A stretch of 7,398 nt of DNA from the NCBI GenBank assembly GCA_021826835.1, contig JAKAYH010000104.1, positions 1 through 7,398 of the forward strand, in the 5' to 3' direction. The stretch is from Thermoplasmata archaeon. Lineage in GTDB: Archaea; Thermoplasmatota; Thermoplasmata; Thermoplasmatales; Thermoplasmataceae. Shown piece by piece: positions 1 to 6,531 of this stretch. The translations under genes were made by a program, and so were the position numbers. The notes below the pieces were generated by a model. That model ran no database searches. It saw nothing but the letters and a program-made list of their open reading frames with translations, and had not been told where the DNA came from. Position 1 is the stretch's first letter. Each line of letters starts with the position of its first letter.

Positions 1-21
1 TTGCATACAATCAAAATCACC

Positions 22-33
22 ACAGATATCTGT
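22..33. repeat. 12-bp perfect palindrome, core AGATATCT
   Basis: ACAGATATCTGT equals its own reverse complement. A second palindrome with the same inner eight bases lies at 421-432. It could be a binding site for a dimeric regulator, but a 12-bp palindrome is expected a couple of times by chance in AT-rich DNA of this length. Confidence 0.3.
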
Positions 34-206
34 AACTTGTGTCCATTGAGTATATTTACTTTGTTAATAAATTTGATGAATTAATAAAGATGTTGGTTTA
101 CTTCGATATATTTTCCAATTGTTTTGAGTAAGTGACTAAAACAGTTTTTTTTATAGATTTAACTAATTTTGCAATACGGGCTAGTTAGAAATAGGCTCTC
201 GGAATA

Positions 207-326
207 TTAAATGTTACATTCAGATTCTTGACAGATAAACTGAATAATGTTTACCAATTGACCAGAGGAGTAAAGAATAAAACTTGTTATATATTTAGCA
301 ATTGTATCAATTAATGAAAAAAACAA
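207..326 (-). CDS. Possible 39-aa hydrophobic peptide with strong Shine-Dalgarno
   Basis: This is a small minus-strand frame opened by TTG at 326 (GTG at 335 is an in-frame alternative) and closed by TAA at 209-207. The reason to list it is a perfect AGGAGG at 341-336, nine bases before the TTG, in otherwise AT-rich DNA. The product begins MFFSLIDTIAKYITSF and is rich in Ile, Phe, Leu and Tyr in its first two thirds, with two Cys near the end, so it could be a short membrane-associated peptide. A TATA-like CTATATG lies at about 360-354, which would fit a leaderless start at the GTG instead. I recognise no family. The G-rich run may equally be a chance feature. Confidence 0.2.
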   Translation of the reverse strand: MFFSLIDTIAKYITSFILYSSGQLVNIIQFICQESECNI

Positions 327-420
327 AACCCCCACCCTCCTGAAATAAATTTCATATAGAGTGTATTAAAACCAAGATAAGTAATTAATGAAAACACAGC
401 GCTAAATGCCAGTGCATAAC

Positions 421-432
421 TGAGATATCTCA
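421..432. repeat. 12-bp perfect palindrome, core AGATATCT
   Basis: TGAGATATCTCA is a perfect palindrome that shares the 8-bp core of the palindrome at 22-33, 399 bp upstream. The outer two bases on each side differ. It may be an operator-like site; no gene start lies close by, so a regulatory role is only a possibility. Confidence 0.3.
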
Positions 433-564
433 ATAAACAGGTTCAAAGTATTGATTAATAAAGAAAAGGGAGATATAATCTAACAATGAGGGCACATGGG
501 ATTTATGTAACTGATCAGAATCTTCTCCTTCAGTACCAGTCCCATCACCGGTATATTCTTAAGC

Positions 565-672
565 ATGAAAATAGGGGAAGAATCTAAGGATGAGAAATCA
601 TCCAGTGATGTTGAAGCACTCTTAAACTCAGTCCAGGATGCTTTCCACAGTCGCATGAAAAAGAATGATTAA
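565..672 (+). CDS. Possible 35-aa charged peptide or gene remnant
   Basis: ATG at 565 opens a 35-codon frame ending in TAA at 670-672, 61 bp before the epimerase start and on the same strand. The product is hydrophilic: an acidic and Ser-rich first half (KDEKSSSDVEALL) and a basic end (RMKKND), with no Cys and no signal peptide. The frame is open back to 511 without another ATG, so it could be the surviving 3' end of a decayed gene. No good TATA box lies at the leaderless distance; GGTATATTC at about 550-558 is too close. Because a radical SAM/SPASM gene lies downstream, a precursor-peptide role is conceivable, but nothing in the peptide demonstrates it. Confidence 0.22.
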   Translation: MKIGEESKDEKSSSDVEALLNSVQDAFHSRMKKND

Positions 673-707
673 ATTATATTTCATGTTTTCTGTTTGTCAT
701 CACGAAC

Positions 708-717
708 TATAAAAAAA
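708..717 (+). promoter_or_regulatory. TATA box of the epimerase/radical SAM/methyltransferase operon
   Basis: TATAAAAAAA begins 26 bp before the ATG at 734. In archaea the TATA box is centred about 26 bp upstream of the transcription start, so transcription would begin at or next to the A of the start codon and give a leaderless mRNA, a common arrangement in Thermoplasmatales. There is no Shine-Dalgarno sequence before this ATG, which agrees. Confidence 0.6.
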
Positions 718-733
718 CAATTAAATTTAGACA

Positions 734-1798
734 ATGTCGTCAAGAACAAAAATTAATATATTGTTAGAAATTGTCAATTGGTGTTTAAATCTGTCTAAAA
801 TTTTCATAACCGGAGGAAATGGAGTCCTTGGTTCTTCACTGTCTGAATTGTTCCTAAGGCTTGGCGATGAAGTAATAGTAACAGATATTAACCGCATTGA
901 TGAATGCTGGCGTCTCATTGAAAAGGGCATATTGGATCAGGTTGAATATAGATGGAAAGCTTCTCAGGATATATCGCAAAGAGACCTTGATGGTGTAGAT
1001 CTAGTTATTGACTGTGCAATAGGATTTCCAGATCGCCCTTTTGGTAACGAATCCCCAAGGGGAACAATAGGAGCAAACTTAGAACCAGCAGTTGGACTGC
1101 TAGAAAGTCTTAGAAAGCTAAGTTCACCGCCACCCGTAATTTATCCAAGCAGTTTCAATGCTCTTTATGGAACCAGAGGATTATATGATGAGAACACGTC
1201 GGTCAACCCCACTTCAATATACGGCTGGACTAAAGCTGCAGTAGAGCAGCTCTACAGAACATATCATCACTCTTTTGGTATCCCTGTCATTATTACAAGA
1301 GTTGGATCGAGTTATGGTGAAATGATGAGGACCGACGAACTTATAGCAAAATTAATCATATCTAATTTGCAAAATCGCGAATTTTCACTAAGGTCACCAT
1401 ATTCTAAAAGGCTTTGGACATACCTCGGGGACGTTATGAGTTTGTATGAGGCAATAGTAAGAAAAAGCGATTACGGTCACGACGTTGACTTCCTTAATGA
1501 AATAGAATTAAGGAACTCTATCATAAATGTTGCCGGAAATGCTGGAGACGAGATTCTTACAAACGTGCAAATTGCAAAACTCATTGGAGAAGTTATGAAT
1601 TCACACTCCGCTGTAACATTGAACTATTACTATGAGCCTGGGGAGATGATAAATGGAGTGCCGGTGGAATTTACAGTAAGTTCAAAATGGTCCAGAAATC
1701 TCATAGGGAAGGCACCGGAACATAGTCTAAGAGAAGGAGTTAAAAGAACTTCAGAATGGTTCAAAGAAAGAAATAGCAGGTGGATATTTGGAACATAA
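734..1798 (+). CDS. NAD-dependent epimerase/dehydratase, extended SDR family
   Basis: The 354-aa product is a probable nucleotide-sugar epimerase, dehydratase or reductase acting in the cytoplasm. The Rossmann dinucleotide motif TGGNGVLG is at residues 26-33, and an acidic residue at the end of beta-2 (VTD, Asp51) indicates NAD rather than NADP. The catalytic set is Ser139/Ser140 (YPSS), Tyr163 and Lys167 (YGWTK, the YxxxK motif), as in GalE- and RmlB-like enzymes. The end (GVKRTSEWFKE) is the usual C-terminal helix of the family, and the length is slightly above the usual 310-340. The extra length is an N-terminal extension of about 20 residues before the first beta strand. No in-frame ATG lies closer to that strand, and the TATA spacing supports the start at 734. 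The 3' end overlaps the radical SAM gene by 11 bp, so the two are co-transcribed. Fold and cofactor are clear; the exact sugar substrate and reaction are not. Confidence 0.88.
   Translation: MSSRTKINILLEIVNWCLNLSKIFITGGNGVLGSSLSELFLRLGDEVIVTDINRIDECWRLIEKGILDQVEYRWKASQDISQRDLDGVDLVIDCAIGFPDRPFGNESPRGTIGANLEPAVGLLESLRKLSSPPPVIYPSSFNALYGTRGLYDENTSVNPTSIYGWTKAAVEQLYRTYHHSFGIPVIITRVGSSYGEMMRTDELIAKLIISNLQNREFSLRSPYSKRLWTYLGDVMSLYEAIVRKSDYGHDVDFLNEIELRNSIINVAGNAGDEILTNVQIAKLIGEVMNSHSAVTLNYYYEPGEMINGVPVEFTVSSKWSRNLIGKAPEHSLREGVKRTSEWFKERNSRWIFGT
1778..1782 (+). promoter_or_regulatory. Ribosome binding site deciding the TTG start of the radical SAM gene
   Basis: AGGTG, complementary to the 3' end of archaeal 16S rRNA, lies inside the end of the epimerase gene with a 5-nt gap to the TTG at 1788. 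The next in-frame ATG falls inside the iron-sulfur motif (CNMYC), far too late, so the TTG with this site is the best-supported start. Confidence 0.5.
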
Positions 1799-2885
1799 AC
1801 TGACAAATTCCAGTTTAAATTTCACAGAATATAATGAGAAGGACGCTTCTGGTCCATGGCGGATAACATTTGATACAAACCCTGATGACTGCAACATGTA
1901 CTGTATAATGTGTGAGGAACATAGCGAATTTAGTAAGCTGAAGAAGGAACGCATTATTTCAGGAAGGGCACACAGAAGAATGGGCATATCTATCATAAGG
2001 GAAACTATCAAACAGATGTCTTCAAGAGGGCTAAAGGAGATCATTCCATCCACCATGGGGGAGCCACTTCTTTATAACCATTTTCCGGAAATAATTGATT
2101 TATGTAGGGAATACAATGTTAAATTGAATCTCACAACCAATGGAACATGGCCGGGAATAGGAGCAGAAAAGTGGGCTGAACGTATATGTCCAGTCACAAG
2201 TGATGTGAAGATTTCATGGAATGGGGCAAAAGCATCTGTTCAGGAAAGCATAATGAAAGGTTCTGGATATGACAGGAGAATACATGACCTCAAAACTTTT
2301 ATCTCGGTTAGAGATAGAATCGCCAAAGACGGCGGAAACAAGTGCAAGATAACCTTGCAGGTCACATTCATGGAAGCAAATTTGTCTGAATTACCAGACA
2401 TTGTGAAACTGGCATTGGAAAATGGGGTAAACAGAATAAAGGGGCACCATCTATGGGCACATTTTCCAGAAATAGAGAAACAGGATCTTCGGCGCTCTTC
2501 AGAATCCATTAAACGCTGGAATAGTATTGTAGATGAGTGTTTTCAGTTCGTAAATGATCATAGTAGAAACTATGGTAAGGGTATACTGTTAGAAAACTTT
2601 ACTCGTATACCTGATGGAACACAGAGAAGAATGCCTGACGACTGGAAATGTCCATTTTTAGGCAGGGAGGCATGGGTGAATTATGAGGGTAGATTTGATC
2701 CATGCTGTGCACCGGACGCTGAGAGAAAAACTCTAGGATATTTCGGTAATGTTCTTGAAAATGGGGGCTTGCCGGCAATTTGGGAAAGTGAAACCTACAT
2801 GAAACTCAAAAAAGGATATATGGAAAATGAGGTTTGCAGAAAATGCAACATGCGGAGGCCCCCGGGCAATCTTCCAGAAATGTAA
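1788..2885 (+). CDS. Radical SAM protein with SPASM/twitch-like C-terminal domain
   Basis: The 365-aa enzyme has the canonical CxxxCxxC motif for the SAM-binding 4Fe-4S cluster at Cys35, Cys39 and Cys42. It is followed by a GGE-like motif (GEP, residues 91-93), LTTNGT at 115-120 and ISWNGA at 142-147, as expected of a radical SAM partial TIM barrel. The C-terminal part holds Cys288, a Gx4C element (Gly301 to Cys306, with Cys307 adjacent) and CxxC at Cys350 and Cys353. This fits a reduced SPASM or twitch domain carrying one auxiliary cluster. The segment GHHLWAHF at 219-226 may line the active site. The family includes peptide-maturation enzymes, sulfatase activators and sugar or cyclitol dehydrogenases; this sequence does not say which applies. 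Beside a sugar epimerase and an O-methyltransferase, a sugar or small-molecule substrate seems more likely than a peptide (inference). It starts with TTG, overlaps the upstream gene by 11 bp, and is followed closely by the methyltransferase gene. Confidence 0.85.
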   Translation: MEHKLTNSSLNFTEYNEKDASGPWRITFDTNPDDCNMYCIMCEEHSEFSKLKKERIISGRAHRRMGISIIRETIKQMSSRGLKEIIPSTMGEPLLYNHFPEIIDLCREYNVKLNLTTNGTWPGIGAEKWAERICPVTSDVKISWNGAKASVQESIMKGSGYDRRIHDLKTFISVRDRIAKDGGNKCKITLQVTFMEANLSELPDIVKLALENGVNRIKGHHLWAHFPEIEKQDLRRSSESIKRWNSIVDECFQFVNDHSRNYGKGILLENFTRIPDGTQRRMPDDWKCPFLGREAWVNYEGRFDPCCAPDAERKTLGYFGNVLENGGLPAIWESETYMKLKKGYMENEVCRKCNMRRPPGNLPEM

Positions 2886-2886
2886 A

Positions 2887-2893
2887 TTTATAA
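2887..2893 (+). promoter_or_regulatory. Possible internal TATA box before the WG-repeat methyltransferase gene
   Basis: TTTATAA sits directly after the stop codon of the radical SAM gene, 25 bp before the ATG at 2912. This is nearly the same spacing as the operon promoter shows to the epimerase ATG. It could give an extra leaderless transcript for the methyltransferase. It may also be ordinary AT-rich spacer. Confidence 0.4.
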
Positions 2894-2911
2894 TTCCTGA
2901 TGGTGTTGTAT

Positions 2912-4612
2912 ATGAAAAGCGGTGAATTAGATCACGTGGACTGGATAAATTCCAAAGTATCCGAAGACATGAAATATCATGAGATAAACGGAATATCATT
3001 GTACAAGGAAAGATATGATGAGGTTCTCCCATTTCACGCCCCAGGACTAGCGCCAGTTAGTAACGGTAAAAGGTGGTTTCACATCACCCCAACAGGAAAA
3101 AAAGCATATAATAGTGATTTTGACAGAGTCTTTGGCTTTTATTACGGATTGGCAGCCGTTGCAGATCAAGGAAAGTGGTTTCACATAAATTCAGACGGTA
3201 ACCCTGCATACAGGGACCGTTTTAAATGGGCTGGAAATTTCCAAGAAAATCTCTGTGTGGTAATGGATAATGAAGGCTATTTTTACCACATTTATCCAAA
3301 CGGAAAAAGAGCTTTTAAAGAAAAATACCGTTATGCTGGAGACTTTCGTGAAGGGGTAGCGGCAGTTCAAGGAGAGGAGGGACAGTTCTTTCATATTAAA
3401 AAGGATGGAATTAAACTTAATTCGTCTATTTTTCTGGAAGCTTTAAGTTTCCACAAGGGATTTGCAATAGTCAGAGACACTAACGGCTGGTTTCACTGTA
3501 ATAGGGAAGGTAAAGAAGCTTACGGTGAAAGATATTACGCAGTTGAGCCATTTTACAATGGGCTTTCCAAAGTTACAGGATTCAATGGTGAGATCAAGAG
3601 AATTGATGAAACGGGAAAGACAGTGAATATCATCAGACCGTCACTTGCCAGTCCATTTATGCAAATATCCAATGGTCTTGTCGGATACTGGAAATCGTTC
3701 CTTCTTGGTAAAGCTATTGAGTCTGGTATTTTTGAGCTTCTGCCTGACACTGTAAATGGCATCTCGAAAGGGATTTCCTTGCCCAATGAAATTGTAACAC
3801 TGATCATGCAGTCACTTCAGGAGGGAGGTTATGTGGAACGACATGGTGATATCTGGGCACTGGCTGGAGATTACTCAAAGTTATCCAGTTCAGAGAAATT
3901 TAGTCTTAGGTCAGTCAGTAATCACTGGCTGCTCCAAATGATGCCTTACTGGATTTCCTTCATGAACAAAGAATGGAAAAATACACTGCAATCTAAAAGT
4001 TTAGCTCCTTTCATGCAGGAGATGCACAGCAGTCTTGAACAGATAATAGTTTATGAAGATGCTATGACAGCATATGCAGAGCATGATTACAACGACATAG
4101 TAAAAAGAATGAACTTATGCAGGCATAAAATGATAATCGATGCAGCTGGTGGGCAAGGTTACCTTTCCAAGCTGATTGCCTCAGAATGCTCAGACTCTGA
4201 AATCTATATTATGGAAGCCCCTGCTGTAAACAAAGCAAATAAATTGCGGGGGTCGTACCCTAAGAATGTAAAGATGATTGATTTCGATCTTTTCAGCCAC
4301 TGGAATCAAAGAGCTGATGCAGTAATACTTGCAAAAGTTATACATGACTGGAGTGATGAAAGTGCTGAAATCATTCTGAAAAGGTCAAGAGAGGCACTAT
4401 TGGTTGGTGGCAGGCTGTACATCATTGAAGGTGGCTTGGAACCCATCAATGGAAAAAATGGTATCCTATCCCTTCATCTTTATTTGGTCAATGGGGGAAA
4501 AGAAAGGTCCAGAGAAGAAATGGAAAGACTCTTGCAGGGAACAGGTTTTAACATATTAGAGAGCAAGAAGCTTAATTCAGGGCTTATAGCCTATGAATGC
4601 GAAGCTGTATAA
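2912..4612 (+). CDS. WG-repeat protein fused to a COMT-like O-methyltransferase
   Basis: The 566-aa fusion carries about five tandem WG-type repeats of roughly 35 residues (residues 53-86, 87-121, 122-156, 157-191, 192-225, then a partial copy to 238). Each has the pattern G-x-(W/F)-F-H-(I)-x3-G-K-x-A-Y followed by F-x2-G-(L/F)-(A/S)-x-V. A winged-helix dimerisation domain (about 247-330) follows, then a class I SAM methyltransferase of the Methyltransf_2 family. Its parts are DAAGGQG at 410-416 (SAM motif I), an acid after beta-2 (Glu435), HDWSD at 478-482 whose His478 matches the catalytic base of plant caffeate O-methyltransferase, and GGKER at 528-532. It probably methylates a hydroxyl on a small molecule; the repeats may bind substrate or partner. 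ATG 2912 is preferred over ATG 2900 because of the TATA at 2887-2893 and GGTG at 2902-2905, six bases upstream. It is the last gene of the operon. Family assignment is strong; substrate unknown. Confidence 0.87.
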   Translation: MKSGELDHVDWINSKVSEDMKYHEINGISLYKERYDEVLPFHAPGLAPVSNGKRWFHITPTGKKAYNSDFDRVFGFYYGLAAVADQGKWFHINSDGNPAYRDRFKWAGNFQENLCVVMDNEGYFYHIYPNGKRAFKEKYRYAGDFREGVAAVQGEEGQFFHIKKDGIKLNSSIFLEALSFHKGFAIVRDTNGWFHCNREGKEAYGERYYAVEPFYNGLSKVTGFNGEIKRIDETGKTVNIIRPSLASPFMQISNGLVGYWKSFLLGKAIESGIFELLPDTVNGISKGISLPNEIVTLIMQSLQEGGYVERHGDIWALAGDYSKLSSSEKFSLRSVSNHWLLQMMPYWISFMNKEWKNTLQSKSLAPFMQEMHSSLEQIIVYEDAMTAYAEHDYNDIVKRMNLCRHKMIIDAAGGQGYLSKLIASECSDSEIYIMEAPAVNKANKLRGSYPKNVKMIDFDLFSHWNQRADAVILAKVIHDWSDESAEIILKRSREALLVGGRLYIIEGGLEPINGKNGILSLHLYLVNGGKERSREEMERLLQGTGFNILESKKLNSGLIAYECEAV

Positions 4613-4664
4613 CTGTATGGAGCAGTTAATGAAAGTTTCTGAAATCTATGAATAAGATCTGAGA

Positions 4665-4743
4665 CTGGCAATGGAAAGAACAAGACCTGCTTTAAGTGAA
4701 TCATATTGCATGGAGAGAATGCTTCTTTCTCGTTAATTGCCAG
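4665..4743 (+). repeat. Nested inverted repeat, possible structured 3' UTR element
   Basis: CTGGCAAT at 4665-4672 is matched exactly by ATTGCCAG at 4736-4743. Just inside it, GAAAGAA at 4674-4680 pairs with TTCTTTC at 4723-4729. In RNA this gives an 8-bp and a 7-bp helix separated by an asymmetric internal loop, with about 42 nt in the apical part, where GCAT/ATGC can form a further small hairpin. It begins about 50 nt after the methyltransferase stop and precedes the T-rich tract, so it would lie in the 3' UTR. It could be a stabilising structure or chance; no known RNA family is recognised. Confidence 0.35.
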
Positions 4744-4798
4744 GGAACAACCTGAACCTTATTCCAAAGTTAGTTTTATAGTTATGATTAGGCAAGAA

Positions 4799-4815
4799 TT
4801 TTTTCTTATTTCTTT
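4799..4815 (+). terminator. T-rich archaeal terminator for the plus-strand operon
   Basis: TTTTTTCTTATTTCTTT lies about 190 nt after the methyltransferase stop. Archaeal RNA polymerase terminates on U-rich tracts without a required hairpin, and this is the best such tract before the convergent gene. Confidence 0.45.
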
Positions 4816-5007
4816 CACGGCTTCATATATATACTTCAATAAGAGATTTTAAATGATACTTTTTCGTCAGCGCAGACACAATTCCGGATTAAACGGTTCT
4901 TAACTGAAGTTTTGGATCACATCTGATTCACAGGATGTTCTATGGAGAAAGAAGTAATAGTGAGATAATTGTTGTCTACATGCGCGCGTTTCTTAAAACA
5001 GCAATAG

Positions 5008-5029
5008 AAAAGAATAAAAAAAGAGAAAA
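5008..5029 (-). terminator. T-rich terminator for the glycosyltransferase gene
   Basis: The plus strand is almost pure A here, including seven consecutive A at 5016-5022, so the minus-strand transcript carries a long U-rich tract about 100 nt beyond the glycosyltransferase stop. Confidence 0.45.
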
Positions 5030-5129
5030 TGCCGTAAACAAAGTTACCATAAGAAAATCACGTTAAATTTATGGAGCCACTTTCGAAGGATGAATGTTTT
5101 GATTTTATAATTGAGATACTTTCACATGA

Positions 5130-6434
5130 TTAAAGTTGATTAGTGTTTTTGAGTAAATTATTGAATAACGAAATTAATGTCCTTACATGCTCTCTAATAT
5201 CCGGTATCTGTTCGTCATCAGAATAAAGATATCTATGCTGTTCCAGAGAAGATAGGATATTAGGGTTATCCGCAATTGTCTGCATTTTTTCCCGCAACGA
5301 CACAATATCTCGAAACTTAAACAATAAGCCATTATATCCATCTTTCACGTACTCAGACATTCCACCAATATCCGCAGTTATGACTGGTACACCTGCCTGT
5401 TGGGCCTCATGAATTACTAGTGGTGAATTTTCATACCATATAGACGGAACTATAATACAATCCACTCTATTGAAAACCTGTTTTACTATCCGCCTTGATT
5501 CAAACTCCCCCATCCATTGAATTCTGTTTCCTTTTTCCCTAATTGCTTCCTCACTTATGCTTCGGAGATAAGCTGTATATTCAGATTTCTCTCTTCCCCA
5601 TATTCTTAGGATTGGGTTTCCATTGAGTGATGCAAATGCTTTTATCAGATAGTCAACACCCTTTGCAGGTATATGTGTTCCTATGTATCCAAAGACCAAA
5701 CTATTTTCCCGTTCTCTGCTTCTCCCACCTAGGAACTCCCGGTCAAAGCCATAATCAAGGTATATTATTTTGTGTCCAGATGAAGGAAAATAACTTTTAA
5801 ACGATTCTATAACAGTTTTGGAAGGTGATATAAACAAATCAATTAAATTCACAGTGCTTCTTACCAAAGTCATTCTACTACGAACCCATGTAGACCAATA
5901 GACTTGATCCGTATAGTTATCAATATCTCCAGTCTGGTACCTCCGGTAACATATCCTCGCACATTTGGAATCTTCCTGACCATCGCATAGTTTCCATGGT
6001 TCACCCTCAAAATTTGTTTGCAGGAATTGCCCCCTAGGGCACATAAGCCAGAAATCGTGAATGGTGTAAACAATTGGGATCTTGTGTGATTTAAGAATTG
6101 AGACTATGCCGAGTGATAAATGGTTAAGGTGCTGTATGTGGGCTATGTCCGGATTAAACTCAGAAATAACTTTCTCTATAGCATTATCAATTGCAACATC
6201 TTGGAAGCGATCCTTGTTTCTCGCATTGTTGACTAAAACCCTCATAATTTTACTATTTTTTGGGTCCTGAAAATGCTGAAGCTCGTAATCTTTAACGAAT
6301 GGATTTTCTTGACGACTTAATACTAAAACAGAATGTCCAGAATTTGCTAATTCATTGGATATGGCCGAGGTATAATTTTCAGAACCTGCGTTATATTCTG
6401 GTGGATAACCGTGTACTATTTCCATGATTTTCAT
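5130..6434 (-). CDS. GT4-family glycosyltransferase
   Basis: The 434-aa protein has the two-domain GT-B layout of retaining GT4 enzymes and transfers a sugar from a nucleotide-sugar donor. The N-terminal acceptor domain opens with EIVHGYPPEYNAGSE, whose Gly17-Ser18 is the expected glycine loop. TIHDFW at 124-129 is a typical GT4 signature. A Cys-bearing insert follows (Cys132, Cys150, Cys158, Cys162), seen in some GT4 members and possibly metal-binding. The donor domain has GYIGTHIPAKG (249-259), where Lys258 is the likely phosphate contact, and the EX7E motif Glu335 to Glu343 within ENSPLVIHE. There is no signal peptide or membrane segment, so it is cytosolic or peripheral. The start MKIMEIVHGYPP matches the family's usual N-terminus, so ATG 6434 is preferred to ATG 6425. 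It runs convergent to the operon and is separately transcribed; it may use the sugar handled there for surface glycans or protein glycosylation, which is inference. Confidence 0.88.
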   Translation of the reverse strand: MKIMEIVHGYPPEYNAGSENYTSAISNELANSGHSVLVLSRQENPFVKDYELQHFQDPKNSKIMRVLVNNARNKDRFQDVAIDNAIEKVISEFNPDIAHIQHLNHLSLGIVSILKSHKIPIVYTIHDFWLMCPRGQFLQTNFEGEPWKLCDGQEDSKCARICYRRYQTGDIDNYTDQVYWSTWVRSRMTLVRSTVNLIDLFISPSKTVIESFKSYFPSSGHKIIYLDYGFDREFLGGRSRERENSLVFGYIGTHIPAKGVDYLIKAFASLNGNPILRIWGREKSEYTAYLRSISEEAIREKGNRIQWMGEFESRRIVKQVFNRVDCIIVPSIWYENSPLVIHEAQQAGVPVITADIGGMSEYVKDGYNGLLFKFRDIVSLREKMQTIADNPNILSSLEQHRYLYSDDEQIPDIREHVRTLISLFNNLLKNTNQL

Positions 6435-6457
6435 TAATTATCTTTCACGTTAACTGG

Positions 6458-6467
6458 ATACATAATA
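6458..6467 (-). promoter_or_regulatory. Possible TATA box of the glycosyltransferase gene
   Basis: On the minus strand TATTATGTAT precedes the ATG at 6434 by about 25-33 bp, which would place the transcript start just before or a few bases ahead of the start codon. The match to a TATA consensus is moderate. Confidence 0.3.
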
Positions 6468-6531
6468 CTATCGTTTCTTAATTTTAAGTGAGCAGTATTA
6501 ACCATGAGATGGTGAATGCATCCACGTTGTT

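Larger units (their letters stand above)
1..733. other. AT-rich 5' intergenic region with no convincing gene
   Basis: I see no full-length gene, tRNA or mobile element in this stretch; all frames are broken by frequent stops. What stands out is listed separately: two 12-bp palindromes sharing the core AGATATCT, a pyrimidine-rich block near 329-340 that reads AGGAGG on the minus strand, two micro-ORFs (207-326 minus, 565-672 plus), and the promoter of the epimerase gene at its right edge. A further 33-codon frame begins with ATG at 486 and ends at 587, overlapping the 565-672 frame. Neither resembles a family I know. The segment from about 486 to 672 could be a decayed gene, because coding-like stretches sit in two different frames. 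Confidence 0.6.
4613..5129. other. Convergent intergenic region between methyltransferase and glycosyltransferase genes
   Basis: This 517-bp stretch lies between two genes that face each other. It holds a nested inverted repeat (4665-4743), a T-rich tract on the plus strand (4799-4815) and a T-rich tract on the minus strand (5008-5029) that suit termination of the two converging transcripts. A TATATATA-like sequence at 4825-4833 lies 27 bp before an ATG at 4853, but that frame has only 16 codons. I see no convincing gene. Confidence 0.6.

Noticed and set aside
727..930. Minus-strand open frame opposite the epimerase start
   Set aside because: It is a shadow of the SDR Rossmann region; the plus strand carries clear family motifs.
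1751..2056. Minus-strand 101-codon open frame across the epimerase/radical SAM junction
   Set aside because: It lies wholly antisense to two well-supported genes and has no recognisable motif.
4853..4903. 16-codon frame 27 bp after a TATATATA sequence
   Set aside because: It is too short and unremarkable, and the TATA-like sequence is a simple AT repeat in an AT-rich spacer.
6082..6270. Plus-strand 62-codon frame inside the glycosyltransferase
   Set aside because: It is an antisense shadow of the GT4 acceptor domain, which has strong motifs on the minus strand.
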